From: Oscheius dolichura
Lineage: Eukaryota > Nematoda > Chromadorea > Rhabditida > Rhabditidae
Length of the DNA: 64,000 bases
Assembly: GCA_932521035.1 (NCBI GenBank)
Contig: OW051493.1
Location: 2,170,001-2,234,000, forward strand
Direction: 5' to 3'
Part shown: piece after piece, positions 62,343 to 64,000 of the stretch
Position numbering within the stretch: the first letter of the stretch is position 1
Layout: every line of letters starts with the position of its first letter
Notes under the pieces: model-generated
Told to the model about the DNA's origin: nothing
Seen by the model: only the letters and a program-made list of their open reading frames with translations
Database searches by the model: none
Position numbers and translations under genes: made by a program

Positions 62343-63998
62343 TTAGTTGATGAGACCTCTATCGATGAAGATTGGCTCGTGATGGGCTTCAGTTGGAGGA
62401 GGGGGGACAGGGCCAGGCTGGCCTTGTCGTTGTTCTGCTTGCTCTCGTTGTTGGGCTTGTTCTCCTCGTCGGGCGAGGAAGTAGCGAAGAGCGATGGCCA
62501 GGTAGACACAGATCAGAGCGATCACGAATATATCATCCAGGAAACCTGAAAATTTGCTATTAGAAACGTGTTGCTCGGCATTTTTCTAGGGAATAAGCGC
62601 AGTTCTCAGGCTTTCCTTGTGCTGTGTTGCCCTGCCTCCGTTCCAATAGAACAAGGTCGAAGAAACCTACCAGAGAGACCGTAGGCTCCTTCGGGGAAGA
62701 TATCCAGCGGTATCAGTGTGTAGATAATGGCAGCGGCAACCATCAGAATTACCCGGAGCCTGGAAGAGGTTCTTGAGAATAAGGAGAATAGGCTCTCTCT
62801 TACCGGAACACGAGCATAATACCGTTCATTTCTGCCAAATTTCGGAAGAGAAACGGGATAAGGACGGGGATATCGGCTACGTATTCTGTCCACTGAACGA
62901 GCTCTTATTGAAAGGGAAGAAGATAAGGAAACATACCGGTCGATCGCCAGAAAATCGTCGGTTGTAATCGTCTAACTTCTGTAGACAGCTGTTGTACTCT
63001 TCCGGAGTGTCAGCTGTTTGGCGGGTCGGCCAAGCAACGGGTAGGAGAATCGTTACCTGAAGGGCGATGGGAATAAGACTAGAGGGAGGAAGGACTGACG
63101 GGTGTTCTACAGATGGCACAGGTTATCGGGCTGAATAGATTCCCTCGATGGTTCCAGTAGCCAACTATACAGTCGCCTGAAAGATCAACAGTCATTGTGG
63201 GTTTTTTTTTTGAATTGGAAAAGTGGAGTACCCGATTTTGCTCCAAAAAAATCCCAGTCTTCTATGGCTGAAGCTCAATTTACGGTTTACTGTTGAAGAT
63301 TGGATGAAGAATGATCAAAACTGTCGCTCTCTAATCCACATCCATACCCTTTTTCAAGTGAGAACGGTAAGTGGAGGGTCTTGGAGCCGAATAGGTATTT
63401 TCTGGCTCGAAAAGACAACCCAGAAACTAAGCAAGCGCCCTTTTCGTCCCTGAACTGCACAGCAGGGAGTAATTTTGACACTGGATCAAGGAAGGGGCTT
63501 TTTCGATCGTCTAGATCTATTTGACCGGGATTTGTAAGTCAAAGAAAACGAATTCTAGAACTCACAACAAAACAAATGGCCACAATTGGTCAGACAAGCG
63601 AATGTCGCGTTGGAGATACAGATGGCGCAAGTCTTATCATCCCGGTCGTTTGCCTCTGTTATTCTCTGGAATATTTCTCATTCTTTTCCCATTTTTTGAA
63701 CTCTTACTCTTTCTATCTCCTCGTCTGTCAGTCTCCCGACATTCTGCCGGTATATTTGGACATCTTCTGCGTGTTCTGGGTGGAGGGCATAGCGTCTAGA
63801 AGGGGGAAATAGTCAAGAAAGGAAAGAAACCAACTCTTGGGGATCTCGAAACCAGGAAGGATAGTAGACAATTATGGCAAAGATGGAGAAGACAAAAAGG
63901 GACAAGAGGACCTCATTTCCGATTCCTGAATCAGGATTATTCTGCTGGAAAGGGTTCAACCTTCAATCAGGGGATCAGAAAAGAGGGTCGACGTCCAT
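62343..63998 (-). CDS. RNF170: E3 ubiquitin ligase RNF170 (RING + DUF1232)
   Basis: ER-membrane RING ligase known to ubiquitinate activated IP3 receptors. The start is probably ATG 63998 (MD), then a 47-nt intron and QNNPDSGIGNEVLLSLFVFS, the first membrane helix. A helical linker follows (RRYALHPEHAEDVQIYRQNV, GRLTDEEIERITEAND). The RING reads CAICISNATFACLTNCGHLF then CCDCIVGYWN and CAICRTP, complete over two introns. Next come VTILLPVAWPTRQTADTPEE, LDDYNRRFSGDRP and the C-terminal DUF1232 helices (LIPLDIFPEGAYGLSG, then FLDDIFVIALICVYLAIAL). A Gln/Pro-rich tail ends FIDRGLIN at TAA 62343. All zinc ligands are visible. The start lies only three bases from the window edge, so an upstream exon is possible. 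Confidence 0.88.
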
Positions 63999-64000
63999 TC

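Overview
The window is nuclear DNA of a small ecdysozoan animal, most likely a nematode. The protein-coding genes are split into many short exons by very short introns (mostly about 37-60 nt, GT...AG). Several first coding exons lie just after a splice acceptor, which would fit a 5'UTR intron or trans-splicing. The repertoire is plainly metazoan: atypical PKC, a Di-Ras GTPase, RNF170, ENPP ectoenzymes and ABCG. Exon joins were made by eye from reading-frame and homology continuity, so outer ends and small exons are less certain than the cores. Assignment to a nematode is inference; no rRNA or mitochondrial marker is present.

Layout. 0.4-7.7 kb: eIF2B-epsilon (-), then EMC5 and NDUFAF6 head-to-tail and nearly overlapping (+), then an ABCG half-transporter (-). 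7.7-15.8 kb: an intergenic stretch with five CACGTG E-boxes in 755 bp, an orphan 131-residue gene (+), a threonine dehydratase/serine racemase-type PLP enzyme with an ACT domain (+), and a convergent Ly6/activin-receptor-like membrane protein (-). This is followed by a 32-bp satellite and a 494-bp TTAA-flanked inverted-repeat element. 15.8-22.9 kb: two tandem ENPP genes (+) that share near-identical blocks, introns included. 23.3-25.9 kb: atypical PKC (-). 27.8-35.6 kb: 2-Cys peroxiredoxin, deoxyribose-phosphate aldolase, NAC-alpha and choline/ethanolamine kinase, all on the minus strand. 36.1-42.3 kb: an unrecognised multi-exon gene with a dead Tc1/mariner copy in one intron, then cytosolic HSC70 (-). 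43.6-49.4 kb: a retropepsin-like gene (-), then a 3.84-kb DNA transposon carrying a large multi-exon transposase-like gene, then a 0.77-kb non-autonomous relative in opposite orientation. 49.6-64.0 kb: several small membrane or secreted proteins, a Lys/Glu-rich protein, a Di-Ras GTPase (+), a previously unrecognised Cys-containing secreted protein (-), and RNF170 (-).

Most single-copy genes are housekeeping: translation initiation and nascent-chain handling (eIF2B, NAC, HSC70), ER membrane insertion and quality control (EMC5, RNF170), complex I assembly, redox defence and nucleotide/lipid metabolism. The accessory signal lies in the repeats. There is a 90-bp MITE family with TGCACCCGTA ends, the 32-bp satellite with single monomers seeded into introns, and several unrelated terminal-inverted-repeat elements. 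The CACAGCTCGCC-ended transposon family has one coding and two non-autonomous copies here.
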